A stretch of DNA of 64,000 nucleotides from NCBI RefSeq assembly GCF_000936425.1, contig NZ_AVFK01000008.1, positions 1 through 64,000 on the forward strand, written 5' to 3'. The notes under the pieces were generated by a model. That model did not search any database, was not told where the DNA came from, and saw only the letters and a list, made by a program, of their open reading frames with translations. Positions 8,979 to 17,785 of the stretch are shown in pieces. A program made the position numbers and the translations under genes. This DNA is from Skermanella aerolata KACC 11604. GTDB taxonomy: Bacteria > Pseudomonadota > Alphaproteobacteria > Azospirillales > Azospirillaceae. Position 1 is the first letter of the stretch; every line of letters begins with the position of its first letter.

Positions 8979-9764
8979 TCAAGGCCGTTCGGAGTGCAGG
9001 CCGTTCAGAAGGTGATCGGATGTGGTGACGAAGCCGAAGCACTGCTTCACATTGTACAGCGTCGCCTCAAGACAATAGCTGGGAGACGTGGTAGCCGAGC
9101 AATCGCTTACCAGAATGCAGTCATAGCCCAGGAAATTGGCGTCCTGGAGCGTACAGAGGACGCATTGGTCCACGTTGACCCCGGCGAACAGCAGCGTCGT
9201 GACGCCCAGGTTGCGCAGGATGCTGTCCAGTTCGGTATCCCAGAACCCGCTTATGCGGTACTTGGCGACATGGATATCGGCCGGCTCCGCCGTCAGGCCG
9301 TCCACGATGGCCGCCGCCCAGCTGTCGCGTTCGAGCACCCGAGCACCGGCCGCCGGGCTCGCGGAGCCGGGCAGCGGATCGCCCAGTCCGACGCCTTCGC
9401 CGGTCGGCTTGTAGACATGGAGCAGGGAAGGGCTCAGGTTCAGCCGGTCGGGGCGGTTGCCCCAGTTCAGCCAGAGCACCGGAACGCCTTTTCCGCGCAG
9501 GCGCGGAAGCAGCGCCTGAAGCGGCGCTATCGGGGTGCGGACGGGTGTCACGTCCACCCCGATATGCGACAGCCAGCCGTGGGGCGAACAGAAATCGTTC
9601 TGCATGTCGATCACGACGATGGCGGTGCGGGCGAGATCGATGACGATGTTCTGCGGCTCGGCCTTGGCGGCCAAGGGATAGGGTGTCGGCGGCGGCCGCA
9701 CCATGTCCACCGTTTCCCTGCACACGCGCCAGCGGTTTACCGGTGTCGAGCCGAGTGGAACCAT
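8979..9764 (-). CDS. Cysteine hydrolase (isochorismatase-like, RutB-type)
   Basis: 261 residues. The catalytic triad of the isochorismatase-like fold is present: Asp53 (VIDMQNDF), Lys168 (VAKYRISGF) and Cys201 (GVNVDQCVL). The KYRISGFWDTELDSILR block resembles RutB ureidoacrylate amidohydrolases and N-carbamoyl amidases more than true isochorismatases. It is the first gene of a probable two-gene operon with the CocE-type hydrolase and is divergent from an amidase. Together these suggest catabolism of a carbamoyl or amide compound, but no transporter or other Rut gene lies alongside. An internal ATG at 9704 is a possible alternative start. Confidence 0.87.
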   Translation of the reverse strand: MVPLGSTPVNRWRVCRETVDMVRPPPTPYPLAAKAEPQNIVIDLARTAIVVIDMQNDFCSPHGWLSHIGVDVTPVRTPIAPLQALLPRLRGKGVPVLWLNWGNRPDRLNLSPSLLHVYKPTGEGVGLGDPLPGSASPAAGARVLERDSWAAAIVDGLTAEPADIHVAKYRISGFWDTELDSILRNLGVTTLLFAGVNVDQCVLCTLQDANFLGYDCILVSDCSATTSPSYCLEATLYNVKQCFGFVTTSDHLLNGLHSERP

Positions 9765-10026
9765 CGCCTATCCCCTGTCCTGGTATCACCCCTCCAGGAC
9801 CCGCACGCACACGCCATGCCAGAAACGGCGGTGGCGGCTTACTCCCATATGCTCCGGCATCCGGTAATCCGATCCGGCTATGCCCACACCGATGCCCGCC
9901 AAATGGGCGGTGACTTGCCCGTCTATTGGGCTTGATGCGCCGCCAGTACCCGGTATCGTAAGGTGCTATGACGAACGATTGGGCGGCAAGGTGTCGGACA
10001 TGGCTGACGGGGACCGGGGAAAGCCG

Positions 10027-11220
10027 ATGAACGGACTGCACGGGAACCGGCTCGGCGCCTTCTGCCCTCACATCGCCCTGGACGTGCCGGGCGCCGCCGA
10101 GGGGCCGCTGGCAGGATTGACTTTCGCGGCGAAAGATCTGTTCGACGTGGCCGGGCACGCCACGGGGGCCGGCAACCCGACATGGCTTGCGACCCATCCG
10201 CCGGCAACCGCCACCGCGCCCGCCGTGAAGACTCTGCTGGATGCCGGGGCGCGGCTGGTCGGCAAGACGATCACCGACGAACTGGCCTTCAGCATCAACG
10301 GCGAGAACGCCCATTACGGCACTCCGTTGAACGCCAAGGCGCCGCAGCGCATCCCCGGCGGCTCGTCCAGCGGGTCGGCTTCCGCCGTTGCCGGCGGCGC
10401 CGTCCCGCTGGCGCTGGGGACGGACACCGGCGGCTCCGTCCGGGTGCCCGCGGCCTTCTGCGGGATCTACGGCTTCCGCCCGACCCATGGGCGCATTTCG
10501 CTGGACGGCATCACGCCGCTGGCTCCCAGTTTCGATTCGGTCGGGTGGTTCACCCGCGACGCCGGACTGCTGGAACGGGTGGGGCGGGTCCTGCTGGACC
10601 TTCCGGGTGACGAAGAAGGACGGCCCCGCAGCCTCCTGCTGGTGGAGGACGCCTTCGCCATGACCGACCCGTCCGCCCGGGCGGCGCTGGGTCCGGCGAT
10701 CGACGCCGTCACCGCCACGCTGGGATCGCCGCGCGATGTCAGGCTGAGCGGCGACGGGCTGGGCGAAGGCTGGCTGAACGCTTTCCGCACTTTGCAGATG
10801 CACGAGGTCTGGCGCACCCACGGCGCCTGGATTTCCGGTCACCGGCCGCATTTCGGACCCGGCGTCGCCGAACGGTTCCAAGCGGCGTCGCGGGTGACCG
10901 ACAAGGCTGCCGGCGAGGCGGCCAACTTCCGCCGACGCGTGACGGAGCAGATGGACAGCCTGCTGGCGGGCGGCGACCTCCTGCTGATGCCGACGGCGCC
11001 CGGCATAGCGCCGCTGAAGAACACGCCGCAGGGGGAACTCGACCAGTTCCGCGCCCAGGTCCTCAGCATGACCTGCATCGCCGGGCTTGCCCGCCTACCT
11101 CAGGTCAGCCTGCCGGCCGCCGAGATCGAGGGCTGCCCGGTCGGGCTGTCGCTGGTGGCGCGGCGCGGCGGCGACGGGATGCTGCTGGCGGCGGCGAAGC
11201 GGGTCGCGGAAGTCCTGTGA
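10027..11220 (+). CDS. Amidase (amidase signature family)
   Basis: About 397 residues. The Ser-cis-Ser-Lys triad is visible: Lys in FAAKDLFD near the start, the Gly/Ser-rich signature GGSSSGSASAVAGG and TDTGGSVRVPA. It hydrolyses an amide to a carboxylate plus ammonia; similarity to GatA is limited to the signature and there is no gatB or gatC nearby. The frame is open back to 9880; ATG 10027 has GGGGA about 8 bp upstream, while ATG 10000 with AAGGTG is the alternative. It diverges from the cysteine hydrolase/CocE pair across about 260 bp, which makes shared regulation plausible. Confidence 0.88.
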   Translation: MNGLHGNRLGAFCPHIALDVPGAAEGPLAGLTFAAKDLFDVAGHATGAGNPTWLATHPPATATAPAVKTLLDAGARLVGKTITDELAFSINGENAHYGTPLNAKAPQRIPGGSSSGSASAVAGGAVPLALGTDTGGSVRVPAAFCGIYGFRPTHGRISLDGITPLAPSFDSVGWFTRDAGLLERVGRVLLDLPGDEEGRPRSLLLVEDAFAMTDPSARAALGPAIDAVTATLGSPRDVRLSGDGLGEGWLNAFRTLQMHEVWRTHGAWISGHRPHFGPGVAERFQAASRVTDKAAGEAANFRRRVTEQMDSLLAGGDLLLMPTAPGIAPLKNTPQGELDQFRAQVLSMTCIAGLARLPQVSLPAAEIEGCPVGLSLVARRGGDGMLLAAAKRVAEVL

Positions 11221-11257
11221 CGCTGCCCGGTGCCGCCGGTGGCCGATAGCGGCCGGC

Positions 11258-11773
11258 TTACGACTCGTAGCTGACCAGCGAATTTACCGGCACGTCGAGC
11301 TTTTCGGCGCCCTTCAGGAAGGCCAGCTCGATCAGGAACTGTGCCGCGACCACCTCGGCGCCGACGCTCCGCAGCAGGTTGATGGCGGCGACCATCGTGC
11401 CGCCGGTAGCGAGCAGATCGTCGCACACGACGACGCGGGCGCCCGGCTTGATGGCGTCAGCCTGGATCTCGATCGTGTCGGAGCCGTATTCCAGGTCGTA
11501 GTTGTGGGTGATGATGTCGCCCGGCAGCTTGCCGCGCTTGCGGATCATGACGAAACCCAGGCCCAGCGTCAGCGCCAGCGGGGCTGCGACCAGGAACCCG
11601 CGCGATTCGATCCCGACTAGGACGTCCGGCTTGTAGGGCTTGACCGCGTCGGCCAGTTGGCCGACGGCATCCTTCCAGGCTTCGGCATGGGCGAGCAGCG
11701 TGGAAATGTCGTAGAACAGGATACCGGGCTTGGGAAAGTCCGGGATGCTGCGGATATGGTCTTTTATGTTCAT
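11258..11773 (-). CDS. apt: Adenine phosphoribosyltransferase
   Basis: 171 residues, the normal length. The PRPP-binding motif [13 protein letters not shown] (residues 114-126) is intact, and the N-terminal [11 protein letters not shown] and GIESRGF motifs are characteristic of Apt. It salvages adenine to AMP with PRPP in the cytoplasm. It converges with the amidase (37 bp gap) and diverges from the MCE operon. The start ATG at 11773 begins the conserved [12 protein letters not shown] region. Confidence 0.96.
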   Translation of the reverse strand: MNIKDHIRSIPDFPKPGILFYDISTLLAHAEAWKDAVGQLADAVKPYKPDVLVGIESRGFLVAAPLALTLGLGFVMIRKRGKLPGDIITHNYDLEYGSDTIEIQADAIKPGARVVVCDDLLATGGTMVAAINLLRSVGAEVVAAQFLIELAFLKGAEKLDVPVNSLVSYES

Positions 11774-11867
11774 CGCTGTCCTGCGAATTCCCGTGACTGG
11801 TTCCCATGAATGGATCAGGGCGGCATCCTAGTGGGCCGGCGCATCACATGCAAACAGGTGACCCGTC

Positions 11868-13022
11868 ATGACGGATCTTCAGGTGAACGGCGGGGGATGG
11901 ATCGAGGCCGTCGAAGCGGGTGATCGCGGCGGTCCGGCGCTCGCCGCGGTCGGGCGCTGGGTCATCGCGACCGCCCGCGAACTGAGCGCCGACCTGGAGA
12001 CGGTCAGGCTCGAGCGGGGCAGGGCCATGCGCCTCGACCTCGGCCGGCTCGAGGCGGTCGATACCGTCGGCGCCCTGCTGCTGCTGCGGTTCCAGGCGAA
12101 GCTGAACGCGGCCGGCTCCCCGCTGGAACTGACGGGAGCCAGCCCCGCCCACGCCGCCCTGATCGAGGCGGTGAGACGCGCCGACCGGCGCTGCGACCAT
12201 ACCGTCAAGGACACCCGCCACCCCATCGTAGCGATGGTCGAGCGAACCGGTGCCGCCACCTTCCAGGCCGGGCGGGAGGCGTTGGATCTTCTGAACTTCC
12301 TGGGCATGATGGTGACGGCGCTGGCGCGGACGGTCGCCTCGCCCCGGCGGCTGCGGGGCATAGCGCTGGTCCACCACATCGAGCAGACCGGCCTCAACGC
12401 CCTGCCCATCGTCGGACTGCTGTCGTTCCTGATCGGGGTCGTGCTGGCCTACCAGGGGGCGGACCAGCTTCGCCAGTTCGGCGCGGAGCTGTTCGTGGTC
12501 AACCTGCTCGGCGTCTCGATCCTGCGGGAGATCGGCATCCTGATGACCTCGATCATCATAGCGGGACGGTCGGGCTCCGCCTTCACGGCCCAGATCGGCA
12601 CCATGAAGGTCAACCTGGAGGTGGACGCGCTGCGCACCCTCGGCCTCGATCCGATCGAGCTGCTGGTGCTGCCCCGGGCGATCGCCCTGATGATCACGCT
12701 GCCGCTGCTGGCGTTCTACGCCGATGTCGTGGGGCTGCTCGGCGGGGCGGTGATGTGCTATTTCGTGCTGGATATCGGGTTCGGCCAGTTCGTCCAGCAG
12801 CTCCATGGCGCGATCAAGCTTTCCACGCTTATGGTCGGACTGTGCAAGGCGCCGGTCTTCGCCTTCGTTATAGCCCTGGTCGGATGCTACGAAGGGCTGA
12901 AGGTCAGCGGCAGCGCCGAAAGCGTCGGGCGGCTGACGACCCGGTCCGTGGTTGTGGGAATTTTCCTGGTGATCGTTCTCGATGCGCTCTTCTCGATCCT
13001 GTTCTCGTATCTCGGCGTCTGA
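11868..13022 (+). CDS. MlaE-family lipid ABC transporter permease with N-terminal STAS domain
   Basis: 384 residues. Residues ~1-120 form a STAS-like domain (MRLDLGRLEAVDTVGALLLL), normally a separate protein (MlaB) in enterobacteria. Residues ~130-384 are the MlaE permease with about five transmembrane segments and the conserved GxxxxxxxQIGTMKV/EVDALRTLG region. It should form the membrane core of an MCE phospholipid transporter with the ATPase 3 bp downstream, the MCE protein and the lipoprotein. The start is set by the divergent apt gene and by the STAS fold. Confidence 0.92.
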   Translation: MTDLQVNGGGWIEAVEAGDRGGPALAAVGRWVIATARELSADLETVRLERGRAMRLDLGRLEAVDTVGALLLLRFQAKLNAAGSPLELTGASPAHAALIEAVRRADRRCDHTVKDTRHPIVAMVERTGAATFQAGREALDLLNFLGMMVTALARTVASPRRLRGIALVHHIEQTGLNALPIVGLLSFLIGVVLAYQGADQLRQFGAELFVVNLLGVSILREIGILMTSIIIAGRSGSAFTAQIGTMKVNLEVDALRTLGLDPIELLVLPRAIALMITLPLLAFYADVVGLLGGAVMCYFVLDIGFGQFVQQLHGAIKLSTLMVGLCKAPVFAFVIALVGCYEGLKVSGSAESVGRLTTRSVVVGIFLVIVLDALFSILFSYLGV

Positions 13023-13025
13023 AGA

Positions 13026-13802
13026 ATGCCGGCATCCGACCACAGTGCCGTGATCCGGGTGCGTGGGCTGGTCACCCGGTTCGGCGCCCAGACGATCCAT
13101 GACGGGCTGGACCTGGATGTCCGGCGCGGCGAGGTGCTGGGCGTGGTCGGCGGCTCCGGCACCGGCAAATCGGTGCTGCTCAAGGCCATCATCGGTCTGG
13201 TCCGTCCCGCCGCCGGATCGATCGAGGTGCTGGGCGAGGACACGGCCACCCTGAACGACGCCGAACGCATCGGCCTGCAAGCGCGCTGGGGCGTCCTGTT
13301 CCAGGACGGCGCGCTGTTCAGCTCGATGACGGTCGCGGAAAACATCCAGGTCCCGCTGAAGGAGCACACGACGCTCGACCGCGCGACCATCGCGGAGGTG
13401 GCGCGCATCAAGATCGCCATGACGGGACTGCCGCCGGACGCGGGATTGAAGTATCCGTCGGAACTGTCCGGCGGCATGAAGAAACGGGCGGGGCTGGCCC
13501 GAGCGCTGGCGCTCGATCCGGAGATCCTGTTCCTGGACGAGCCGACGGCAGGATTGGACCCGATCGGTGCCGCCGCCTTCGACGACCTGATAAAGGGCCT
13601 CCAGCGCAGCCTGGGCCTGACGGTGTTCATGGTAACCCACGACCTCGACAGCCTGCGCGCGATCTGCGACCGTATCGCCGTGCTGATCGACAAGCGCATC
13701 CTGGTGGACACGATGGAGGCCCTGCGTTTGCTGGACCAACCCTGGATTCGCGAATACTTCCATGGACCGCGCGGCCGGGCCGCCCTTGGCGCGGGTGCCT
13801 GA
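13026..13802 (+). CDS. MCE-system ABC transporter ATP-binding protein (MlaF-like)
   Basis: 258 residues, a single nucleotide-binding domain. Walker A is GGSGTGKS (42-49), the signature LSGGMKKR (147-154) has the MlaF-type Lys/Arg continuation, Walker B is ILFLDEPT with Glu172, and the H-loop is VTHDL. The VLFQDGALFSSMTV stretch is also typical of MlaF/Ttg2A proteins. It powers lipid movement by the STAS-MlaE permease encoded 3 bp upstream. The next gene begins 3 bp downstream, so the set is tightly coupled. Confidence 0.93.
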   Translation: MPASDHSAVIRVRGLVTRFGAQTIHDGLDLDVRRGEVLGVVGGSGTGKSVLLKAIIGLVRPAAGSIEVLGEDTATLNDAERIGLQARWGVLFQDGALFSSMTVAENIQVPLKEHTTLDRATIAEVARIKIAMTGLPPDAGLKYPSELSGGMKKRAGLARALALDPEILFLDEPTAGLDPIGAAAFDDLIKGLQRSLGLTVFMVTHDLDSLRAICDRIAVLIDKRILVDTMEALRLLDQPWIREYFHGPRGRAALGAGA

Positions 13803-13805
13803 GCG

Positions 13806-14813
13806 ATGGAGACGCGCGCCAGCTATCTCCTGGTCGGCGGCTTCACGCTGGTCTTCATGGCCTGCCTGTTCGCGTTCGTCGTCTGGCTGGCGAAGTCCAG
13901 CTACGAGGAAGCGAGCTCGACCCGCTACCACATCTACTTCACCGGCTCGGTCGCTGGATTGCAGGAGGGCAGCCCGGTGCGCTACCGGGGCATCGCCCTG
14001 GGATCGGTCCGCGACATCCGGATCGATCCGAAGAACATCGCGCGCGTCCAGGTGACGATCGAGGTCGCGGCCAATACTCCCATCAAGGAGGATGCCGTGG
14101 CCTATCTGGCGCTGGAGGGGATTTCCGGCGGCGCCTATGTCGAGATCTCCGGCGGCACCCAGGAAAGCGCCCTGCTGAAGCCGGAAGACGGCGACTTGGC
14201 CATCATCCAGAGCCGGCCGTCGTCGCTGGCGGCCCTGGTGGAAACGACGCCGGAACTGCTGACGCGGCTGGTCGGCCTGTCGACCCAGGTCACCGGGTTC
14301 CTGACGCAGCAGAACCAGGAGGAAGTCACCCGCATCCTGGTCAATGTCCGCACCATGACCGACCACCTGGCGCAGGCTTCCGCCGGGGCCGGCGGGACGG
14401 TCGAGGAGCTGGGCACCACGCTGGGGCTGGTCAACGGCCTCGTCATGGACCTGCGCGACCATGCCGACAAGCTGGCCGGCAGCGCCGACGCGGCGCTGGG
14501 GCAGGCGCGCGTCACAATGGGGACGGTCGGCAAGGACGCCAGCCGTCTTTCCACCGACTTCACGCGGCTGTCCGGCGACCTGCGGACCTTGACGGCCTCG
14601 CTCGACCGGACGGCGAGGGAAGCCGAAACCCTGCTGAAGGAGAACCGCGAGCCGATCGCCGACTTCACCGCCAGCGGGCTTTACGACTTCACCCTGCTGA
14701 TGACGGAACTGCGTGGGCTGGTGACCAACCTGTCGCGGGTGACCATGAAGCTCGAGCGCGATCCCGGCGACTTCCTGTTCGGCGGTACCAGGCAGGGCGT
14801 CGATGTGCAATAG
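13806..14813 (+). CDS. MlaD/MCE family periplasmic lipid-binding protein
   Basis: 335 residues. One N-terminal membrane anchor (about 8-30) is followed by a single MCE domain (about 38-115, with FTGSVAGLQEGSPVRYRGI) and a long C-terminal region predicted to be largely alpha-helical. This is the single-MCE layout, longer than E. coli MlaD (about 183 residues) and shorter than PqiB. MCE proteins form hexameric rings that carry phospholipids between membranes. The stop overlaps the next gene's start by 11 bp. Confidence 0.92.
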   Translation: METRASYLLVGGFTLVFMACLFAFVVWLAKSSYEEASSTRYHIYFTGSVAGLQEGSPVRYRGIALGSVRDIRIDPKNIARVQVTIEVAANTPIKEDAVAYLALEGISGGAYVEISGGTQESALLKPEDGDLAIIQSRPSSLAALVETTPELLTRLVGLSTQVTGFLTQQNQEEVTRILVNVRTMTDHLAQASAGAGGTVEELGTTLGLVNGLVMDLRDHADKLAGSADAALGQARVTMGTVGKDASRLSTDFTRLSGDLRTLTASLDRTAREAETLLKENREPIADFTASGLYDFTLLMTELRGLVTNLSRVTMKLERDPGDFLFGGTRQGVDVQ

Positions 14814-15507
14814 CAAGGCACGCGGGCGAATAACGGTCGGGTTGACGCTTCTGCTCGGAAGCCTGCTGGCGGCCGGATGCAGCCTGCCGGGATTTTCGCC
14901 ACCGCCGCAGCTTTTCACCCTGACGCCGAAGAACACCTTCGTCGAGGGGCTGCCGGTGGTCTCCGACCAGATCCTGATCGAAACGCCGGTGGCGGCGGCC
15001 GGTCTCGACACCGGGCGGATCGCCCTGAGCCGCAGTTCCACCACGCTCGATTACTTCGCCGGCGTGAGCTGGACCGACAGGGCGCCGGCCATGGTCCAGA
15101 CGCTGATGGTCGAATCCTTCGAGAACAGCAGCCGCGTCGTGTCCGTCGGCCGCGATACCATCGGGCTGCGGGCGGACTACGTCCTGAAGAGCGAGCTGCG
15201 GGAGTTCCAGGCGGAGTACGCCGGAGCCGGCGACGGCGGACCACCCCAGATCCACGTCCGGATCAACGCCAAGCTGGTCGCCATGCCCCGCCGCACCATT
15301 GAAGCCGGCAAGACCTTTGAGGCCCTGGAGCGGGCGGGCAGCCCCGCCTTCCAGGACATCATCGCAACTTATGACGAAGCACTCGGCAAGGTCCTGCGCC
15401 GGCTGGTCGAATGGTCGCTGACCGAGGCGGCGAGGATCGACCGGCAGAAGCAGGGGCAGGATGCTTGGGGAGGACCGACGCCGTCCTTCCTGAAGCGCCC
15501 AGGTTGA
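14803..15507 (+). CDS. ABC-type transport auxiliary lipoprotein (PqiC/DUF330-like)
   Basis: 234 residues with a lipoprotein signal peptide and the lipobox LAAGC, followed by the FTLTPKNTF-type start of the ABC-type transport auxiliary domain, which resembles PqiC. It is probably anchored in the outer membrane and completes the transenvelope lipid-transport complex encoded by the three upstream genes. It overlaps the MCE gene by 11 bp, which indicates translational coupling. The C-terminal tail after about residue 215 is charged and not conserved-looking. Confidence 0.88.
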   Translation: MCNSKARGRITVGLTLLLGSLLAAGCSLPGFSPPPQLFTLTPKNTFVEGLPVVSDQILIETPVAAAGLDTGRIALSRSSTTLDYFAGVSWTDRAPAMVQTLMVESFENSSRVVSVGRDTIGLRADYVLKSELREFQAEYAGAGDGGPPQIHVRINAKLVAMPRRTIEAGKTFEALERAGSPAFQDIIATYDEALGKVLRRLVEWSLTEAARIDRQKQGQDAWGGPTPSFLKRPG

Positions 15508-15593
15508 GGAACCGAAGCCGGCTTCGTGAGTTTGTTCCCCATGCCTTGAAGAGCGCCGGCTTCCGGCGGAGCAAGCTACGGAGAACAAGTCTT

Positions 15594-16583
15594 ATGAGAT
15601 CAGCCGTCCTGGGCATGGCGTTCGCCCTGACAGCCGCGACGGTTACGGCAGGAACCATGGTTGCCCCAAACCCGGCGGTGGCGCAGGAGCAGCGCTTCGT
15701 CACGATCGGAACCGGAGTCGTCACCGGCCTCTATTATCCGGCGGGAGGGGCGATCTGCCGGCTGGTCAACCGGAGCCGCGCCGAGCACGGCATCCGTTGC
15801 GCGGTAGAGTCCTCGGATGGTTCGGTCTTCAACCTGGAGGCCTTGCGGCGGGGCGAAATGGACATGGCCATCGTCCAGTCGGACTGGCAATACCATGCCT
15901 ACAAGGGCACGGCCCGGTTCCGCGACGAAGGTCCGTTCAAGAACCTGCGGTCCGTCTTCAGCCTGCATGGCGAGCCGCTTACGGTGGTGGCAAGGGCGGA
16001 TGCAGGCATCGGCACGTTCCAGGACCTCAAGGGCAAGCGGGTCAATATCGGGCCGGAAGGCTCCGGCGGGCGTATCATGCTGGATACGGTGCTGAAGGCC
16101 TTCTCGTGGACGGTGCGGGATTTCTCGCTCGCGTCGGAGCTTCCGGCATCCGAGCAGGCCGGCGCACTGTGCGACAACCGGGTCGATGCCATCGTCCTGG
16201 CCGGCGGCCATCCCAGCGGCGCCGTTCAGGAGGCCGCCTCAGCGTGTTCGATCGCGCTGGTTCCCGTCGCCGGACGTGCCGTCCAGCGGCTTGTCGGCGA
16301 CAGTCCCTGGCTTGCCCGCAGCGTCATTCCCGGTGGTCTTTATACCGGCGTTCCCGAAGAGACCGAGACCTTCGGCGTCAAGGCGACTCTCGTCAGTTCC
16401 GCCGGGGTGGATGCCGACACGGTCTATGAAATGGTCAGGACCGTGTTCGAAGGCCTGGACGATTTCACGTCGCTCCATCCGGTCCTGCGGGAACTGGAGC
16501 CGGAAGCCATGGCGACGGAGGGATTGACGGCTCCGCTCCACGAAGGGGCGAAGCGGTATTTCAAGGAGGCGGGGCTGCGGTAG
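15594..16583 (+). CDS. TAXI-family TRAP transporter solute receptor
   Basis: 329 residues with a Sec signal peptide ending near AVAQEQ. The mature protein starts with VTIGTGVVTGLYYPAGGAIC and has the RVNIGPEGSGGR segment typical of TAXI-type periplasmic receptors. Such receptors usually deliver glutamate/2-oxoglutarate or other substrates to a fused TRAP QM permease, but no permease gene is present here. ATG 15594 is preferred over a frame open back to 15411, because the signal peptide begins there and GGAGA lies upstream. It lies 86 bp after the lipoprotein of the MCE operon and may have its own promoter. Confidence 0.9.
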   Translation: MRSAVLGMAFALTAATVTAGTMVAPNPAVAQEQRFVTIGTGVVTGLYYPAGGAICRLVNRSRAEHGIRCAVESSDGSVFNLEALRRGEMDMAIVQSDWQYHAYKGTARFRDEGPFKNLRSVFSLHGEPLTVVARADAGIGTFQDLKGKRVNIGPEGSGGRIMLDTVLKAFSWTVRDFSLASELPASEQAGALCDNRVDAIVLAGGHPSGAVQEAASACSIALVPVAGRAVQRLVGDSPWLARSVIPGGLYTGVPEETETFGVKATLVSSAGVDADTVYEMVRTVFEGLDDFTSLHPVLRELEPEAMATEGLTAPLHEGAKRYFKEAGLR

Positions 16584-16766
16584 AACCGGGCTGGGATAGG
16601 ACTAGGCTGGGACGGGATAGGGCCGGCGAGCCTGCGTTTTGTCGGTTCCTGCTGTCTTCTTTGCGGATCACCGCGTTGTGAATTGCCGGTGATGCACGGC
16701 GCTGGCAGCATCGCATCAAACGGGCGGCCCTGGTTCCGCCTGACACCACAACCTTGCGAGTCAGTC

Positions 16767-17765
16767 ATGCGCCAGCCGGTAGCCACGATCTCATTGATCG
16801 CCCTGGGCTTCGCCGTCACCGTATTCGGGATCGTTCCGAGAGCTTCGGCACAGGAAACGCCGGTCGAGGAACAGATCGTCGATGCCTTCCAGACCCTTTT
16901 CGGCAAGCATCCCGGCCAGCGTGTCAACCATGCCAAGGGCATCGTCGCCGAGGGCAGCTTCAAGGCCTCGCCGGATGCCGCCGGACTGACCCGCGCCGCC
17001 CATTTCCAGGCAGGAACCGTCCCCGTGACCGTCCGCTTTTCCAATGCCACGGGCGTCCCGAACATTCCCGACGGCGACCCCAATGCCAATCCCCACGGCT
17101 TGGCGGTCAAGTTCAGCTTGCCGGACGGCAGCGAAACCGACATCGTGATCAACAGCCTGCATTTCTTCCCGGTGGCGACCCCGGCCGAATTCCGCGACCT
17201 GCTGCTGGCGGTCGCCGCCAGCAAGCCCGACAGCCCGAAGCCGACCAAACTCGAAGAGTTCGTATCGAAGCATCCGGCGGTCGCCAAGGCCGGGGCCACC
17301 GTCAGGACGCCGGAGAGCTTCGCCACCGAACAGTATTTCGGCATCAACGCGTTCGGGTTCACCAACAAGGCGGGGGAGACGAGTTTCATCCGCTACGTCG
17401 CCGAACCGCTGGCCGGCGTCAAATACCTCGCCCCCGAGGATGCCGCCAAGCGGGCGCCCGACTACTTGAGCGAAGACCTGAAGGCCCGGCTGGCGAAGGC
17501 GCCGGTACAGTTCCGCCTGCTGGCCCAGGTCGCGGCCGCCGGCGACCCGATCACCGATGCGACCATCCCCTGGCCGGAAGACCGCAAGCGCGTCGAACTC
17601 GGCGTCCTGACGATCACGGCTCCGGCGGCAGACAACGAGGAAGCGGCGAAGTCGCTGCTGTTCCTGCCGGGCAACGTGACCGACGGCGTGGCGCCGTCGG
17701 ACGACCCGCTGATCGCCGTGCGCGACGCCTCCTACGCGGTCTCGTTCTCCCGCCGGAGCGAGTGA
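16767..17765 (+). CDS. Secreted catalase-family peroxidase (SrpA-like)
   Basis: 332 residues with a signal peptide (cleavage after about ASAQE). The distal heme-pocket His is present in RVNHAKGIVAEG (His55), with the companion VTVRFSNATG and PHGLAVKFSL motifs of the catalase fold. It is shorter than monofunctional catalases (about 480 or more residues), matching the SrpA-like group that uses an organic reductant and is exported. It should reduce peroxides in the periplasm. The frame is open to 16683, but the signal peptide sets the start at 16767; the ribosome binding site is weak. It converges with the DUF2927 gene (20 bp gap). Confidence 0.9.
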   Translation: MRQPVATISLIALGFAVTVFGIVPRASAQETPVEEQIVDAFQTLFGKHPGQRVNHAKGIVAEGSFKASPDAAGLTRAAHFQAGTVPVTVRFSNATGVPNIPDGDPNANPHGLAVKFSLPDGSETDIVINSLHFFPVATPAEFRDLLLAVAASKPDSPKPTKLEEFVSKHPAVAKAGATVRTPESFATEQYFGINAFGFTNKAGETSFIRYVAEPLAGVKYLAPEDAAKRAPDYLSEDLKARLAKAPVQFRLLAQVAAAGDPITDATIPWPEDRKRVELGVLTITAPAADNEEAAKSLLFLPGNVTDGVAPSDDPLIAVRDASYAVSFSRRSE

Positions 17766-17785
17766 CGCTGCCCTGCCCGTGACGG

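Noticed and set aside
11844-15044. 1066-residue minus-strand ORF
   Set aside because: It spans the four MCE genes antisense; His/Arg/Gln-rich composition is typical of high-GC shadow frames.
16592-16625. Imperfect GGCTGGGATAGG-type repeats after the TAXI gene
   Set aside because: Only two degenerate units in a short spacer; no clear structure.
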